Below are positions 25,419-37,531 of a stretch of 64,000 nt of DNA, piece after piece. The DNA comes from Dermatemys mawii (Eukaryota; Chordata; Testudines; Dermatemydidae): positions 56,408,720 to 56,472,719 of the forward strand of contig ML677334.1 of NCBI GenBank assembly GCA_007922305.1, written 5' to 3'. The notes beneath the pieces are model-generated. The model saw only the letters and a list, made by a program, of their open reading frames with translations, ran no database searches and had not been told where the DNA came from. Position 1 is the first letter of the stretch. Every line of letters starts with the position of its first letter. A program made the translations under genes and the position numbers.

Positions 25419-25974
25419 TCACCTTAGACTTGCTTCACATGGGATCTTACCTACCAATTCCTTGAGTATGCTGAAGTCTGCCTTCTTGAAATCCATTGTC
25501 TTTATTTTGCTGTTCTCCCTCCTATCATTCCTTAGAATCATGAACTCTATCACTTCATGATCATCACCCAAGCTGCCTTCCACTTTCAAATTTTCAACCA
25601 ATTCCTCCCTGTTTGTCAAAATCAAATATATAACAGCCTCTCTCCTAGTAGCTTTCTCCAGCTTCTAAAAAAAAAGTCTCCAAAAACTTGTTGGATAATT
25701 TGTGCCCTGCTGTGTTATTTTCCCAACAGATGTCTGAGTAGTTGAAGTACCCCATCACCACCAAGTCCTGTGTTTTGGATGACTTTGTTAATTGTTTTAA
25801 AAAAGCCTCATCCACCTCTTCTTCTTGGTTAGGTGGTCTGTAGTAGACTCCTACCATGAGATCACCCTTGTTTTTTACCCCTTTTATCCTTACCCAGATA
25901 ATTTCAACAAGTCTGTCTCCTATTTCCATCTCAATCTCAGTCAAAGTATTTACATTTTTAATATATAAGGTCAT
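25419..25974 (-). pseudogene. CR1 ORF2 endonuclease relic
   Basis: Frames at 25,645-25,974 and 25,419-25,625. The first contains [20 protein letters not shown] and [16 protein letters not shown], where MGYFNY is a decayed form of the MGDFNY motif of the APE-type endonuclease. The Asp-to-Tyr change hits a metal-binding position. The second contains a remnant of the DHEVIEF block that replaces the usual SDH motif. The enzyme is inactive. Confidence 0.8.
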
Positions 25975-26447
25975 TTCTCCTCTCTTTTTCCCTGCTTGTC
26001 CTTCCCAAGCAAGCTGTACCCTTCTATACCAATATTCCAGTCACGTGTATTATCGCACCAAGTCTCTGTGATGCCAACTGTATCATAGCTGTGTTTATTT
26101 ACCACCATTTTGAGTTCTTCCTGCTTATTCCCCAAACTTCTCACATTAGTATACCAACCTCTAAGATACTGATTTGATTCCCCTCTCCACCTCAGTTCTG
26201 TCTTGTCTCTTCTTTATCTCTGCTATGAAAGCCCGTAATCCTTCCAAATTCCAAACCTTCTCCCAATGATTTTGGTGAGTCTCCGTGTTTTTGATTTACC
26301 TTTGAGCTTTGGTCACCTGCCCCCTTCAAACCTAGTTTAAAGCCCTCCTCACTAGGTTAGCCAGTCTGTATCCAAATATTCTCTTCCCCTTCCTCGATAG
26401 ATGGACCCCATCTCTGCTTAGCTGTCCTTCCTGGAACAGCATCCAGC

Positions 26448-26896
26448 TCAAGCCCTCCTGGTGCACCATCTTTGAAGCCAGGCATTCACCTCCAGGATGC
26501 GTCTTTTTCTGCCTGGGCCCCTACCTTTGACTGGAAAAATTGAAGAGAACACCACCAGTGCTCCCAACTCCTTCACCCTTACTCCCAGAGCCCTGTAGTC
26601 ACTTTTGATCTGCTGAGGGTCATACCATGCAGTATCATTAGTGACCACATGGATGAGTAGCATGGGTAGTAGTCAGAAGGCTAGATGATCCTCGACAATC
26701 CCTCCACAATGTCTCGGATATGGGGCCCTGGTAGGAAGCATACCTCCTGGGATGCCATGTCAGGGCAACAGACAGGTTCTTCTGTCCCCCTCAGGAGATC
26801 GTTTCCAGCCATGTGACTGGATGAGAAAATAAAAGTCAGCCTAAAAATACTAGTTAAAATATTACTAAAAATATTAGTTCCTACAGTTGGATCCAC
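26448..26896 (-). pseudogene. CR1 ORF1 relic with SGNH-esterase-like block
   Basis: Two minus frames. 26,681-26,896 contains EEPVCCPDMASQEVCFLPGP and HIRDIVEGLSRII. 26,448-26,663 contains LLIHVVTNDTAWYDPQQIKS, then GALVVFSSIFPVKGRGPGRK and ILEVNAWLQRWC. The (G/V)TND signature and the following VVFSSI strand match the esterase domain found in ORF1 of some CR1 lineages. The first G of GTND is replaced by V. It lies about 0.5 kb upstream, in element order, of the ORF2 relics. Confidence 0.7.
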
Positions 26897-27371
26897 AATT
26901 CAAGTGAGAGGGAGGTAGAAGAATGAAGAAAAAAGCAATTATTCTTATGAAAAACAAAGCCTTCATAAGGAATTGGTTCACACAAGGCCGGGTAAGAGGC
27001 TGCAGAAAGGGCAGTTTTCCCTCCCACTCTAACATATGTCCCTCTTGTGCGTTTGTGGCGTCTATGATCTCATTTCCCTAGAAGTCCATCTCCACTGTGT
27101 TTGCTTTCTACTCATACCTTCTGTTAGCTAGCTGGCCTCTGCCTTGAGGAGTGCTGTAAACTGAGAAAGCAGGGAATAAAGTCAGCAATGCAGTTACAGC
27201 AATGAGTGCCACAGAAATGAGATAAATGTGCCATTTCTGTTCAGTTTTTTTAAAAAATAAGTAATGATGTTGAGAATGGTATTTTCTGACTTTTTTATTT
27301 TTCACTGACTTGATGAGGGGTCATGTAAATCAATGAAAAATAATTAAAAAACCCTTGTTATTGTTACCCTC
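26897..27371. other. Unassigned spacer between CR1 and LTR-like repeat
   Basis: No recognised feature. It may include an unrecognised CR1 5' UTR next to 26,897. Confidence 0.4.
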
Positions 27372-28125
27372 TGTAATGGATTTGGGACTGTGCTGTAATA
27401 ATTTATGAACACTGTATGTTGTACGAATACTGTGTGTTGGCCTGGTTATTGGTGTGATTGCTCTCTGAGAAAATAGGCAGTATGGAAAAGACTGGCTCAA
27501 GACTGGCAGTTCCTGAGCAAATACGTCAGAGTTGTTAAGGGATCATGCCAGATCCAGTAGCTCTGAAGACTCTGGCTTGAACTCCTGCTGAGCCTAAAGG
27601 ACTAGTTTTGACAAAAAGGGGTTGAACCCTTGGAACACAGAAGAAGAAAAGAACTCTGGGCGGATTAAAAGGGACTCTCTCTTAGGAGAGGAACAGAAGT
27701 TGTTCATGGGAACCAGAATGAGACACAGCACCTCACTGGGGGTGCCTGAAGAAGTTAGGCCTGATCAGATTATCATCAGGGGATGAGATGATTAGCTAAA
27801 ATGGACGTGCGTAGACTATTAAAATCTTTTTTCTCTTATGCATCATTTCTACTGCTAAAATAAACAATACTTTGGTTTTAAGAGGGCTGATTGGGAATTA
27901 TGTACCCCACTGGTCACAGACTCCTGAAGGGAAAAACTGCTGGTGCCTGAATTCGCTTGGATCTGCAAGGTAAGCAAGGTCCATACACAGAGCGCTGTAG
28001 CCTCGGGCCTTGTCTCGGAGTGAGAAAATTGTGAAACGTCACTCCCAGATGCTTGATGCCTGAGGGAGTGTGCTAAGAGATCAGAATAGGGTCAGAGGTG
28101 CAGTGGGTCCTGTAATTGTGGCACT
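27372..28125 (+). mobile_element. Candidate LTR-like repeat with polyadenylation signal
   Basis: It starts TGTAATGGATTTGGGACTGT and has an AATAAA at about 27,861 followed by CAATACTTTGGTTTTAAG. GATCTGCAAGGTAAGCAAGG lies downstream and a probable end is GTAATTGTGGCA. The arrangement recalls a retroviral LTR (U3, poly(A) signal, U5). I recall similar repeats in turtles but see no clear target duplication, so the right boundary is uncertain. No reading frame with gag or pol features. Confidence 0.45.
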
Positions 28126-29425
28126 GTTCATGGGCATGTTGAATTTTGGCCCAAACTTTCACTGAGCTCAGTGGTAGTAAGGAGAGCAGGATCACAGACA
28201 GGCTATATAGTTCAGTTTGCGTAACTATAGTTCATTAACCACTTCAGAAATCTAATTCTGATTGGCTTTAAAATAATATACGTATGTTTTCAGGCAGGGG
28301 AATCCCTGCAGCTTGTAACAGTCAGAACAGATCAAATGTCAGATATCAGTTGGCTTGCTTATTTGCATTTGAAGTGGGGTCAGAATCAAAACAGGGATTA
28401 TGGAAATGACATCTCTCTGTAATACACTCCTTTACTAGCTATCTCTATCAGGACATTCTCTTTTTAACAACCAAGTTCAGTGTAGTGTCTGGAATATAAA
28501 GCTGACTTCTTTGTGCTTTATGCATCAATAATAAGGACTCAGTAAAGGGGAGAATCAGAAGGAACCAGAGGAGGTACAGAAGGGTGAAGATCAGCTCCCC
28601 AGTCTGCTCTCTCATTTTCCTACACCTCAAGGATGCATCTGTATGGGTGCTCCCTGGGGAACTAGATTTGGGGAGGTGGAGATGGTGAGGTTGGAATTGA
28701 TGTATTAGACCTGAGGATGAGCCACTCTGTACAGCTTGTTCAAGGTCAAGGAGACACAACCCTGGAGAATGAATCTCCAGAGTGACTCCTATGTGCTGAC
28801 GTATCCCTCCAATGCTACCTAATGGGATCTCTCGGTGCAGCAGTGGTTACTGGAGCCCAAGTAACCTGGTGTCTTGGTGCCTGCAGGAGCCCTGCTGCAG
28901 GGGATTATGGAACTTGGACAGCAGTGCAGAGGTTAGGGGTCTCCATCTAGTGGATCTGCTAAAATATAACCAGATGAAAGGGATCTGAGGGGCTAAACCT
29001 CAGGCACTTGTCATGGGTTGGCCAATCCCACCTCCTACTCTATAATAAGGAGGAAAACTGTACAAACTGAAACCTTTAGGAATATTCTGCAGAGAGAAGC
29101 ACAGATCTCCAAAGAGTGAAATTAAAATGTATGGTCATTTTGTCAAGGATTCAAGAAGCAGAATAATATGCATCCTGCTCTTCAATGGATGTAATGACTA
29201 TCAGTGATGACAGTAGCAAAAACATGCATTTAGGATGATTCTTTCTCCATATCTAGCAATCTAGACAATTGCACAGCACTTCACAAAAATTAATGCCTAC
29301 AGTTCTGCCAGGTTGCTAGTTATTATTAGACCTGATTGACTGGAGTCAATGGAAAGACTTCCATTAACTTCAGAGGACTCTATATAGATCCTACTGTATT
29401 TCCCTCACTCCACCTTTTTTTTTTT
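28126..29425. other. Unassigned noncoding stretch
   Basis: No gene recognised. The frame at 28,448-28,759 has no domain. A short palindromic MITE-like relic (GGAGTCAATGGAAAGAC / ACTTCAGAGGACTC) lies near 29,325-29,395. Confidence 0.4.
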
Positions 29426-29540
29426 GCTGATGGGGAAACTGTGGCACAGTGACGTTAAGTGACTTGCCCAAGGTCACACATGAAGTTTACGGCAGAGCCA
29501 TCAATGCAGCCCAGAAATCCTCATTCCCATACCTGTGCTT
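29426..29540 (-). mobile_element. MIR SINE relic (minus strand)
   Basis: GATGGGGAAACTGTGGCACA and GTTAAGTGACTTGCCCAAGG, followed by TCACACATGAAG and GGCAGAGCC, are the reverse complement of the MIR core. MIR-type CORE-SINEs are ancient in amniotes, which fits the divergence here. Confidence 0.85.
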
Positions 29541-32500
29541 CAGTCATTTTTCCTCCGTACATTAAACAGATAATGCTCAGACGTCTTGGATACCAGATGT
29601 TTTTGCCTAAACTATCTCTTCTGTAACAGTAACAACATTTTAATATTGAGATTATTTTAACAGCACACAAGTGCTGTTATTTTAACACCACTTTATTTCC
29701 CTTTGCTTCTGTTATATTTATTTGAGAGATTTGTCTCTGTGTTTTAGTTTTACATTTTATTTTCAGTACAGCTGCTGGCATCCTTTTCAGCAGCACAGCA
29801 GCTATTAATTCTGGCTGCCCTTTTTTTCTGTTTTCTTTCGCCTTTCGCAATTTTTTTCATTGGTTTTCATCAGCGCAGCCAAGGCCTGTGAACCTGGCAA
29901 GTTTAAGAGAAATGTGTGGGGCTTGCTGATTACATTTTACCTAAATAGGGTGCAGAGTGCTGTGATGTGAAGCCAGGAGATTCAATGCAAGCGAGCAGCA
30001 TAGCTACCAGTGATGAGAGGGGAGACTTGGAGTTTGTTTGGTGTTCTGTCAGTACTATCCTCATACATGTGTTGCTGATTAATTGCATTACTTATACAGG
30101 GGTTTATGCATTATGAGAGATTCAAACATTTAAGCCCCAGCCTGTTCACTTGTTCTATGCGTAGCTAACCTTAAAACAGGGAACATTTAGTTAAGGCTAC
30201 AGCTGAGCAAAATGCTTTGATGTTCATAAGTCTGATCTGCTTTTCACTGTGCAACAATGTAATTTCATACATAAGGAAATCTGTGCTGATTGACGCATAT
30301 ATGTGTTTGTGGATATGTGGGTGTTTATGTGCATGTTCACTCCTATGCAATGTGTGTACACAAATGTCCATATATTTATCTAGTTATACTTTTCTTCTGT
30401 AACAAATTGCACTGAAACACAGGGACCAGCACATCACACTTTTTTACTAATGCTGGGGGCAGATGGGAAAGAGAAGATCAATATGGTATATTTTTTTCTC
30501 CATGCAATGAAAAGCACGGTTGTGGCTGCCACTGACTGATGAAGAATTCTGCAAATAATTAGTCTGTGTTAAAGCACCTCATTACATTACTCCATCCCAC
30601 TTCCCCTTTCACCTACTTGTTGGCTTCATCTAATGTTATATCTTGTGTTTTAGATTTCAGCTTTTTGCTGCAGGGCTTGTTAATTTTATTATCTGCCTCT
30701 ATGATGGCTAGCATAGTGGATTTATGATCCAGTCAAGATCTCTGGTGCTATTAAATACAAAACTTCCAGATTTTTTCATTGTGATATTTTGGTTTTAAAA
30801 GTTCACAACTCCAGACTTTGTTCACATCACAACATTTCCATAAATATTAGGGAAAGAAATATTAAACCTCTGGGCCTGGATCAAGTAAACTTAAAATTCT
30901 CTTAATTGCATCTCTTTTTACATTAGATCTGCTTAAAAATTCTATTCAAACAATAATGTCATCATTAAAGGCCTTTCAGTGTGGCAGAAGTGACAATAGT
31001 TATTTCCAATATGTAATTAGGACATGTAAAAATCTTCACTATATACAGAATTTTAATACCACAGACATCATCATAAGAGAGATTTTATTTTATGGATTGC
31101 TTTTATCCTATTTTGAGCCTCAAACATGAGCTGGTATCTTTGTTAATGTAAAATAAAACAATGACAGAATCATGTCTCGGCATCAAAAGTTGTTTTATAT
31201 CAGCTTTTTCAGCAGCTTCAGATAGTTGTTCAGCGTTAAGGAAGTGTAGGGGCAGATCTGATGCAATATACAGGGTTTACTATGTAAAGCAATATTTCAT
31301 GCTTAGACATTCACTCTCAGTAATTTAATTTCCATTAGTGTTGATTTTATTTTTATCAGTAGGTATGAAGATAATGATAGAAGAAATATCAATGTGTTTT
31401 AGAATGTATGCATTTTAGAAGTTTGTCCTATCTGATTTAGCTAATATTATTTTTCATTTGCAATCTTCACTGAAACATACACACACAAAATAGCCCCTTA
31501 TCCTCTTAATGTTTGCTGTTCACACTACAGCAGAGGGATGTCATACTATCAGGTACTAAATTAGCAAGGACATTTTCAGTGAAATCGATTTCTTGAGCTT
31601 TTGGAATCCTTGAAATCACTCAAAGTCCTTGTTGCTTTTCAGGTACCCCATTAATCTTTATAGGGTTCTATTGACATTGCTATCCGTGACTTTCCTTCTG
31701 TGCTCTCAGAGCAGTTGGGAACAGACCACAAAGGGACAGGGATTCAGTTCTAATTCAGCAGAATCCACATTAGGTCTCTCAACTGAACAGAAAATGATAT
31801 TGAATGGATTTGTAAAGACAGAAGTGTAAATTACAACAAAGGTGGTGAACTACTCCCTGATAAAGCCACTGCCAGCAACGATCTCATTGCTGAATTACCT
31901 TTGGTTGCCTGTAAGTGTGGTTTGAAGTCTAATAAAGATCTGGTTCAGAGCTGAGTTAGCCAGTCTCATTGAAATTCTGAATCTCCTGATAATGAATATG
32001 GGGGGGGGAAAGCAGGGAGTAAGGATTTTGGTTGGAGGGAAGGAAGGAGGTGGATTGCAATTGTAGGGCCCCATTTACAAGGAGACAAACAGCAATCAAT
32101 GTAATAGCAGTAGAAAGCAGTCAAAAAAGGACAAAGACTGCAGCCTGACATCTTTTATTCCTGAGCCCAGGTGGAGCTATAATTGGCAGTCCCAGCTTGG
32201 AGATGAATACAGTGCAAAAGAGCTCTTCCCTTGGAATGGCAGACAAAGAAGTGCCGTGGGTGTTTAGAAGAACAAGCAAAGAATAGCTATAGTTCTTTAG
32301 AAAAAATGCAGCCAATATAGTCATGGGGGAAAAAAAGTTGACATGTTATGAAACTGGTAACTGGAATTTGTGATTGCCATATTACTTGAACTCCCTATTC
32401 TCCCATTTAGCTCCCTTCTCCCCAGTTCTTATAAAGCAGGAACAATAGTCCGCTAAAGAATGTCTGACATCTGCCCTAAGTGTTGCTGGTCACATTTCTT

Positions 32501-34660
32501 AATTGATGTGTCAAATACTAACCTTGTTATTTGCAATTAGCAGGGGTGACAGACAATCCAGACAGGTTCTGTTATGATCACTGACATTTAGATTTACCTA
32601 AAGATAGTGATCGCTCTTCTGCTAAACTGGAAAGAGAAGACCCTTTTTTCCCTGGGGAAAATCCTCATCTACTGCTTAGAATTCCAGCTACAGGGTCTCT
32701 TCTACAAAGATGTGCATGCCCTTCATGTTAAAATGTGAGAAATTAAATATAGACAGACAGATAAAAGTGATTCATGATCTTTTCAAGGTAATTTACTATC
32801 AGTACTTTGCTTTCTCCTCCCCCTTCGCCCTTCCTGTTTTCAACCAAAAAGTCTTTTGATTAAGTTCTTCAAGAACCTCTAAGGTTCAGACCAAAAGCAC
32901 ACAGGGTTGCCCATAACAAATACTTTATTTCTCGTTTGTAAACAAAGCAATAAACTTGCAAGAAAAATATCTGAACATAAATAAAAGAGACAAACTAGGG
33001 AAGATCAGTATTTACATCTCCTAATAATCTAATTTCTTGGGGGATAACTGCATTAAAATTAGTCAGACATTTACTCTTCCAATTAACCAGCACAAAATGC
33101 TCATTTTTTTTTTTCAGAAAGCATTTTCTAGTCTGCTTAACTATCATTTAGTCTGTTAGGGACCTAGATAAGATAGATAGATGATATGAATGTGTTGGTT
33201 TATTCCGGTGTCATCAACAAGAATAAACCAGTAATATAGACTCTGATGATGATAATGTGAATGGTAATACAAGGTCATTGACCTTGCTTATATTTTAAGT
33301 TTTAATTTGAAAAGTTTTAATGAAAACATTTAAAATCTCTAGAAGCTGAAGCTATCACTCATGATTTTCCATCTGTATATGTCTGACTTATGTAGTGTAC
33401 TCTTTGTGGCAGGGATCTTCACCTTTGGCACTCCCTGCGGGCCATCTGTCTGTGCATGTCATTCAGCCCTCCAGCTGAGAAGCAGTTAGTCCAAACCCTC
33501 CCAAGGTAACAGATTGTGTAGCTAGAGTCTAAAGTTGCAAAGAATCAATGTCTCTTCTGGATCTGGTGCACAATCCCTTTCTTGGGGTCCCACTGCCTCT
33601 CCCCAACTCTGGTAATTAGCACTCTTGGACCCTGAGTCTTCCTGAGGTTTTCAGTGTCCAATGGTCTCTGGTGCTTCAGTTCTTTACAGGAGCCAGTCTT
33701 CCTCTTTACTCCTTCTGCTTTCTTCTTTCAGAATGAACTTTCCTTCCTTTTATGGGCTCTAAGTGCCCATTCACTTATCAGCCAATGCCATCCCTGTGGC
33801 TGTGAAGCAATTCATTAGGAACCTTTATTGTACTTGTACCACAACTAACTATTAACCAATTTCCAGATGGTGATGGGTTTCACCCAAGAACATTGACCTT
33901 AGGAGCTTTTAAAAATGCCATTTTGTATACATGTAGGGTAAAATTCTCCAAAAGAACTATGTGGCTTTGGACGTCAAGTTCCTGTGAATTTCAAACTTAT
34001 ACTTGTCTCCCTATACAGGGGTTAAGGCTAAGGGCTAGATTTTAAATGTATTTAGGAGCTTAAACTCCCATTGATTTCATTCCATTCTATTTTAATCTCT
34101 CTGTGTTAACCTAGGTGACCCATTTAGCTATTCTGCACTGCAGTCTCTCTCTGTGTAAAATTTGATAAAGATGCTTAGTACACAATGGCTTAATTAATTA
34201 ATTAAGTCCTGATTTTTAAGTATGTTAATAGATATATACACACACACTACCTGAGGTGCTGATACAAAACCACTGATTTGCATATGACTAGATATGTGCC
34301 ATTTAAATACAAAACATAATTCGGTCAAAATCTTTCTTATTAGTTAATGATTATTGTGCTGAATCTAGATATGGATTTAGTTTATATTTGAATGTTTATT
34401 GCACATTTATTACCTAATGCCTTAGACAGGCACAACATCTTGCAAACATGTAACAAAGCAAGGAGTAACTTACAAACACGAGGATGAGAGGATCAAGCAC
34501 TGAATTAAGCCTATAGGCAAGTAAAAGCGTATGCAGGAGAAAAACAAACACTATCTTAGGCAGGTTGCTAACTGTGACTTCTGCTTTTCTGCTAACCTCT
34601 GTTTGTTCCCTCATCCTCCCAACTCAACCCCATGTAGTTCATCAGTTTTGTTCACCACTT
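29541..34660. other. Repeat-poor noncoding interval
   Basis: In this 5 kb I recognise no transposon, exon or RNA gene. A small perfect hairpin AACAGCAC-ACAA-GTGCTGTT lies at 29,659-29,678. A T/C-rich block at about 33,400-33,900 could be an unidentified repeat. The low repeat density is a contrast with the rest of the window and may mark conserved noncoding sequence. Confidence 0.4.
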
Positions 34661-34768
34661 GTCACATAGACAGTGGGGCAGGGACTGTTGTCTTCATTAA
34701 GTGTCTGTACAGTGCATAGTATAATGGATCATTTATTAGGTTCTCAGGCTCTACCCTAATGAAAATGA
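34661..34768 (+). repeat. L2/MIR-type 3'-end relic
   Basis: CAGTGGGGCAGGGACTGTTG followed by GTCTGTACAGTGCATAGTAT is the recurring L2-like 3' module, more diverged downstream. Confidence 0.5.
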
Positions 34769-35214
34769 ACCACCAGTACCAGGCTGCACAGGAGTGTTTT
34801 TGTCTGTGTGGAAAACAGGAGGAGACAGTGAAATCATAGTGCAAATTAAATCAAGAGTCTGTAGGGACAGAGAACAACTTGATAGTCCTTGAGGCTGCAT
34901 GGATTATGGCACATGAGGGGTTAACAGTGAAACGATCTTGATTTGGAAGAGTGGATTGTCATCTGCCTATATTGTTTAATTTATTCACATAGCTGGAATC
35001 AACCTTTGTACCCGTAAATCAGGTGCCAGATGGACCTGCTACCTTCAACTGACAAAACCAAGAAACCTATTTTATTTGTAATTTAATTTTACCAGAAAAC
35101 AGCGAGTGTGCTTCTCACATTCAGTCTCTTCATTTTATTTTCATTATTTTAATATACATCTCGTGACTTTGTTGTTCACACAATGTGTTGGAGTGAGAGT
35201 TCTAGGAAATGAAG
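34769..35214. other. Unassigned noncoding stretch
   Basis: No recognised feature. Confidence 0.4.
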
Positions 35215-35908
35215 TGTAGCAAGGTGAGACTCACTGGTTCATCATCTCCTGCTCGTCATCTTGGGAATTAGCTCTTTCCAGCCTTTAGAGTGCCCTGTGC
35301 CAGCAGGTGTCTCACCTGCCTCAGGCCACGTGTCCCTCATGAACCCTGGTGCCCTTTTCCCCGGGGTTCTGACCCAGCAGTATCCCCCAAACTCTAGGTC
35401 TCTCCTCCCAGAAAAACCCACAACCTTCTAAACCCACTTCACCTCAGTGGCTACTGCCAGTCACCTTCTAGCCTCCTTTCACTGGGGCAGACTGCAGTCT
35501 GTAAAGGCCACTCATCACTGGCAAGAGGTTAGGACCAGCTGCCTCTGCCTATTCCCAGGCTGCATCTCTGTAGTCCCAATACCTTCACCAAGGCCTGCCG
35601 CCTGGGGGTTTGCCAGGCTGGAGCTCTCCAGCTCTCTCGCCCTATTCCCCAGCACTGCTCCAGCTGCAGGCACCTTGCTCCCAGGCAGCTAGCCCTTCCC
35701 ACTCCAGGGCTAGAGTGAGACTCCCCTGCTTTCTGGCCCTGCAGCTCTTTTATAAGGCCACCTGGGCCCTGACTGGGCTGGCCCCAGCCATGGCTGCTTC
35801 CCCAGTCAGCCTAGTTTTTCCAGCCAGAGCCCTCTCCAGAGCTGCTTTTAACCCCAGTTCTTCAGAAGCCTATTCTTTATCCAGAGCACACATACAGCAT
35901 GACCAACA
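35215..35908 (-). mobile_element. Second copy of the solo LTR
   Basis: It aligns by eye along most of its length with 22,787-23,474 in the same orientation. Shared blocks include CTCAGTGGCTACTGCCAGTC, ACTGGGGCAGACTGCAGTCT and CCTGGGGGTTT. It starts TGTAGCAAGGTGAG, and the TATA-like CCTTATAAAAG is on the minus strand at 35,747-35,757. The 3'-most 60 bp on the plus strand are diverged. If it ends at ...CCAACA, a 4 bp GAAG flanks both sides (35,211-35,214 and 35,909-35,912), but this is short enough to be chance. The frames 35,447-35,692 and 35,610-35,930 are incidental. Confidence 0.75.
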
Positions 35909-36745
35909 GAAGTGCAAGCCAACGCTCTAACCTGTGGCATTACCTCAAGAAATATCAAACTAGAGGAGTAATAGGGTGACCTATGCTGTCCTTGTCCTCT
36001 ACGCTGAGGAGGACAAAATAGATTGTAATTGGGGCCGGAGATAGTGGTGCCACAGAGATAGTTTGTTTATTTGTGAATGGGACACTAATCCAGTAGGTAA
36101 TGGATTTAAGTCACTTAATCACGGGAAGTCATATATAGCCCTGAACAGAAGAGTTGTGGGGAGTTTATTTATTTCATTTTATTTTATTTTATTTATTCCC
36201 TAATTTTTAAAATACTCATCACAACGGTCTTTGGGATCTTGAGTGTATATTAACATAATATGGAATAAGGTAGTAACTGCCAGCTCAAAAAAGACAGACC
36301 CTGGTTAACATAAAAACACCTTCTTTTGCCCAAAGCCCAAATAAATGGATGCACTAGTCCATTCCTTGAGGGTTAACGCACTCGGACTGTGTGAGAAAAA
36401 TGGGAAAGAATTGAAGACCCTCCACTGAAAATGATCTTGGCTTCTCAGATACACAGGACCCCATTCACACAAGGCTTTAAATATCAGCCGCATGAATCAC
36501 ACCTGCAAAAAGGAAGCCACTGGCATTCTGGATCACCAGTATAACAAATTCCCTTTGGCTTATTCTGCTAATCAACTTGAGCATCACTAGGCAAATCACC
36601 TGTGTCAGTGGTCAATGTAAGTAGACCAGATTATAATGGTACATCCTGTAGGTCACGAGAGCACGGACAAGTGTGGCAAGGTCCACATTTGAGAAAAATC
36701 ATCACAGCAGTAGTACTGATCATAGATGAAAAAAGGCAGGAGTGG
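35909..36745. other. Mostly unassigned; pentanucleotide stretch inside
   Basis: Contains the (TTTTA)-rich stretch at 36,163-36,196. The block at about 36,300-36,600 has the look of an old repeat that I cannot name. Confidence 0.4.
36163..36196. repeat. (TTTTA)/(TTTA)-rich microsatellite
   Basis: Mixed TTTA and TTTTA units over about 34 bp. Confidence 0.8.
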
Positions 36746-36836
36746 TGGGTGAGATTCTGTGTCCTGCGTTGTGCAGGAGGTCAGACTAGATGATCATAAT
36801 GGTTCCTTCTGACCTTAAAGTCTATGAGTCTATAAG
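36746..36836 (+). mobile_element. CR1-like 3' tail (plus strand)
   Basis: GTGCAGGAGGTCAGACTAGA, then GATCATAATGGTTCCTTCTG and TTAAAGTCTATGAGTCTATA, are a CR1-type 3' end (or a SINE carrying that tail). The upstream part is too diverged to say which. Confidence 0.7.
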
Positions 36837-37124
36837 GCATTTCTGGCTACCAGAGTTACTTTGAATTCCAGGAGTAACCAAGGGTCTGGTTGTGTCCCTA
36901 TATTGCAAATGGCACTGAGAAAGAGCAGGCACTTCTCCTCAGTGATGGGACAGACATCATCCCTGCCATAAACTCTAGATTCTTTCTCTAGGAAACTAAC
37001 TTCACTTTTATTTTAGATGGATCATGGCTCAGCCAGTTTTGCTCTCATCCAAGTTGCCCTCTCAGCCAGATACTAGGCAAACAAAGACACTATGCTGTCA
37101 GGTTCTGATAAAAAAGAAATACAG

Positions 37125-37142
37125 AGCAGCAGCAGCAGCAGC
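37125..37142. repeat. (AGC)6 trinucleotide repeat
   Basis: Six perfect AGC units. Not inside a credible coding frame. Confidence 0.9.
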
Positions 37143-37531
37143 AATGTACTGATGGCACCACACTTCAAATCACCTGACTAACTCAGCCATTGTTCTTCTA
37201 TACAAGTTAAAATTGAGGAGTGACAGGATAGACACGGACCAGAGCCTCTCTGTGGATAAGCAATTGCCCAACAACAACCTTGGGGAAATTTCTGAAAGCA
37301 AGAAACTGAACTAACTCAAATGCAATCCTCTCCAACCCTGACATAGTTTGTCAATATAAAAATAGTCTCGTTTTGGGTTTCATTACAAACTTGATTCTCA
37401 GATCGTGTTCATTAAAAGGCTCATTAACATTCACTAAATGATCAAACTTGGGCTAAGTTTAGAGCAAAATGAACATTTTGCATATTGTTGATTATTAGAT
37501 TAGCCAGCTGATTGACTATATTTAGACATGT

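Larger units (their letters stand above)
22668..26896 (-). mobile_element. Nearly full-length old CR1 LINE (minus strand), split by a solo LTR
   Basis: Reading on the minus strand from 26,896: ORF1 relics with an SGNH-esterase-like block (26,896-26,448), ORF2 endonuclease and RT relics (about 25,974-23,900), a 3' UTR (about 23,900-23,480) and the CR1 3' end (22,786-22,668, plus strand ATAGAATGATAGGATTAGAA). Without the 693 bp LTR insertion plus target duplication, about 3.5 kb of CR1 remains, long for this usually 5'-truncated family. Many stops and frameshifts break both ORFs, so it is old. It belongs to a different, more diverged CR1 subfamily than the copy at 51,840-54,647. Confidence 0.9.
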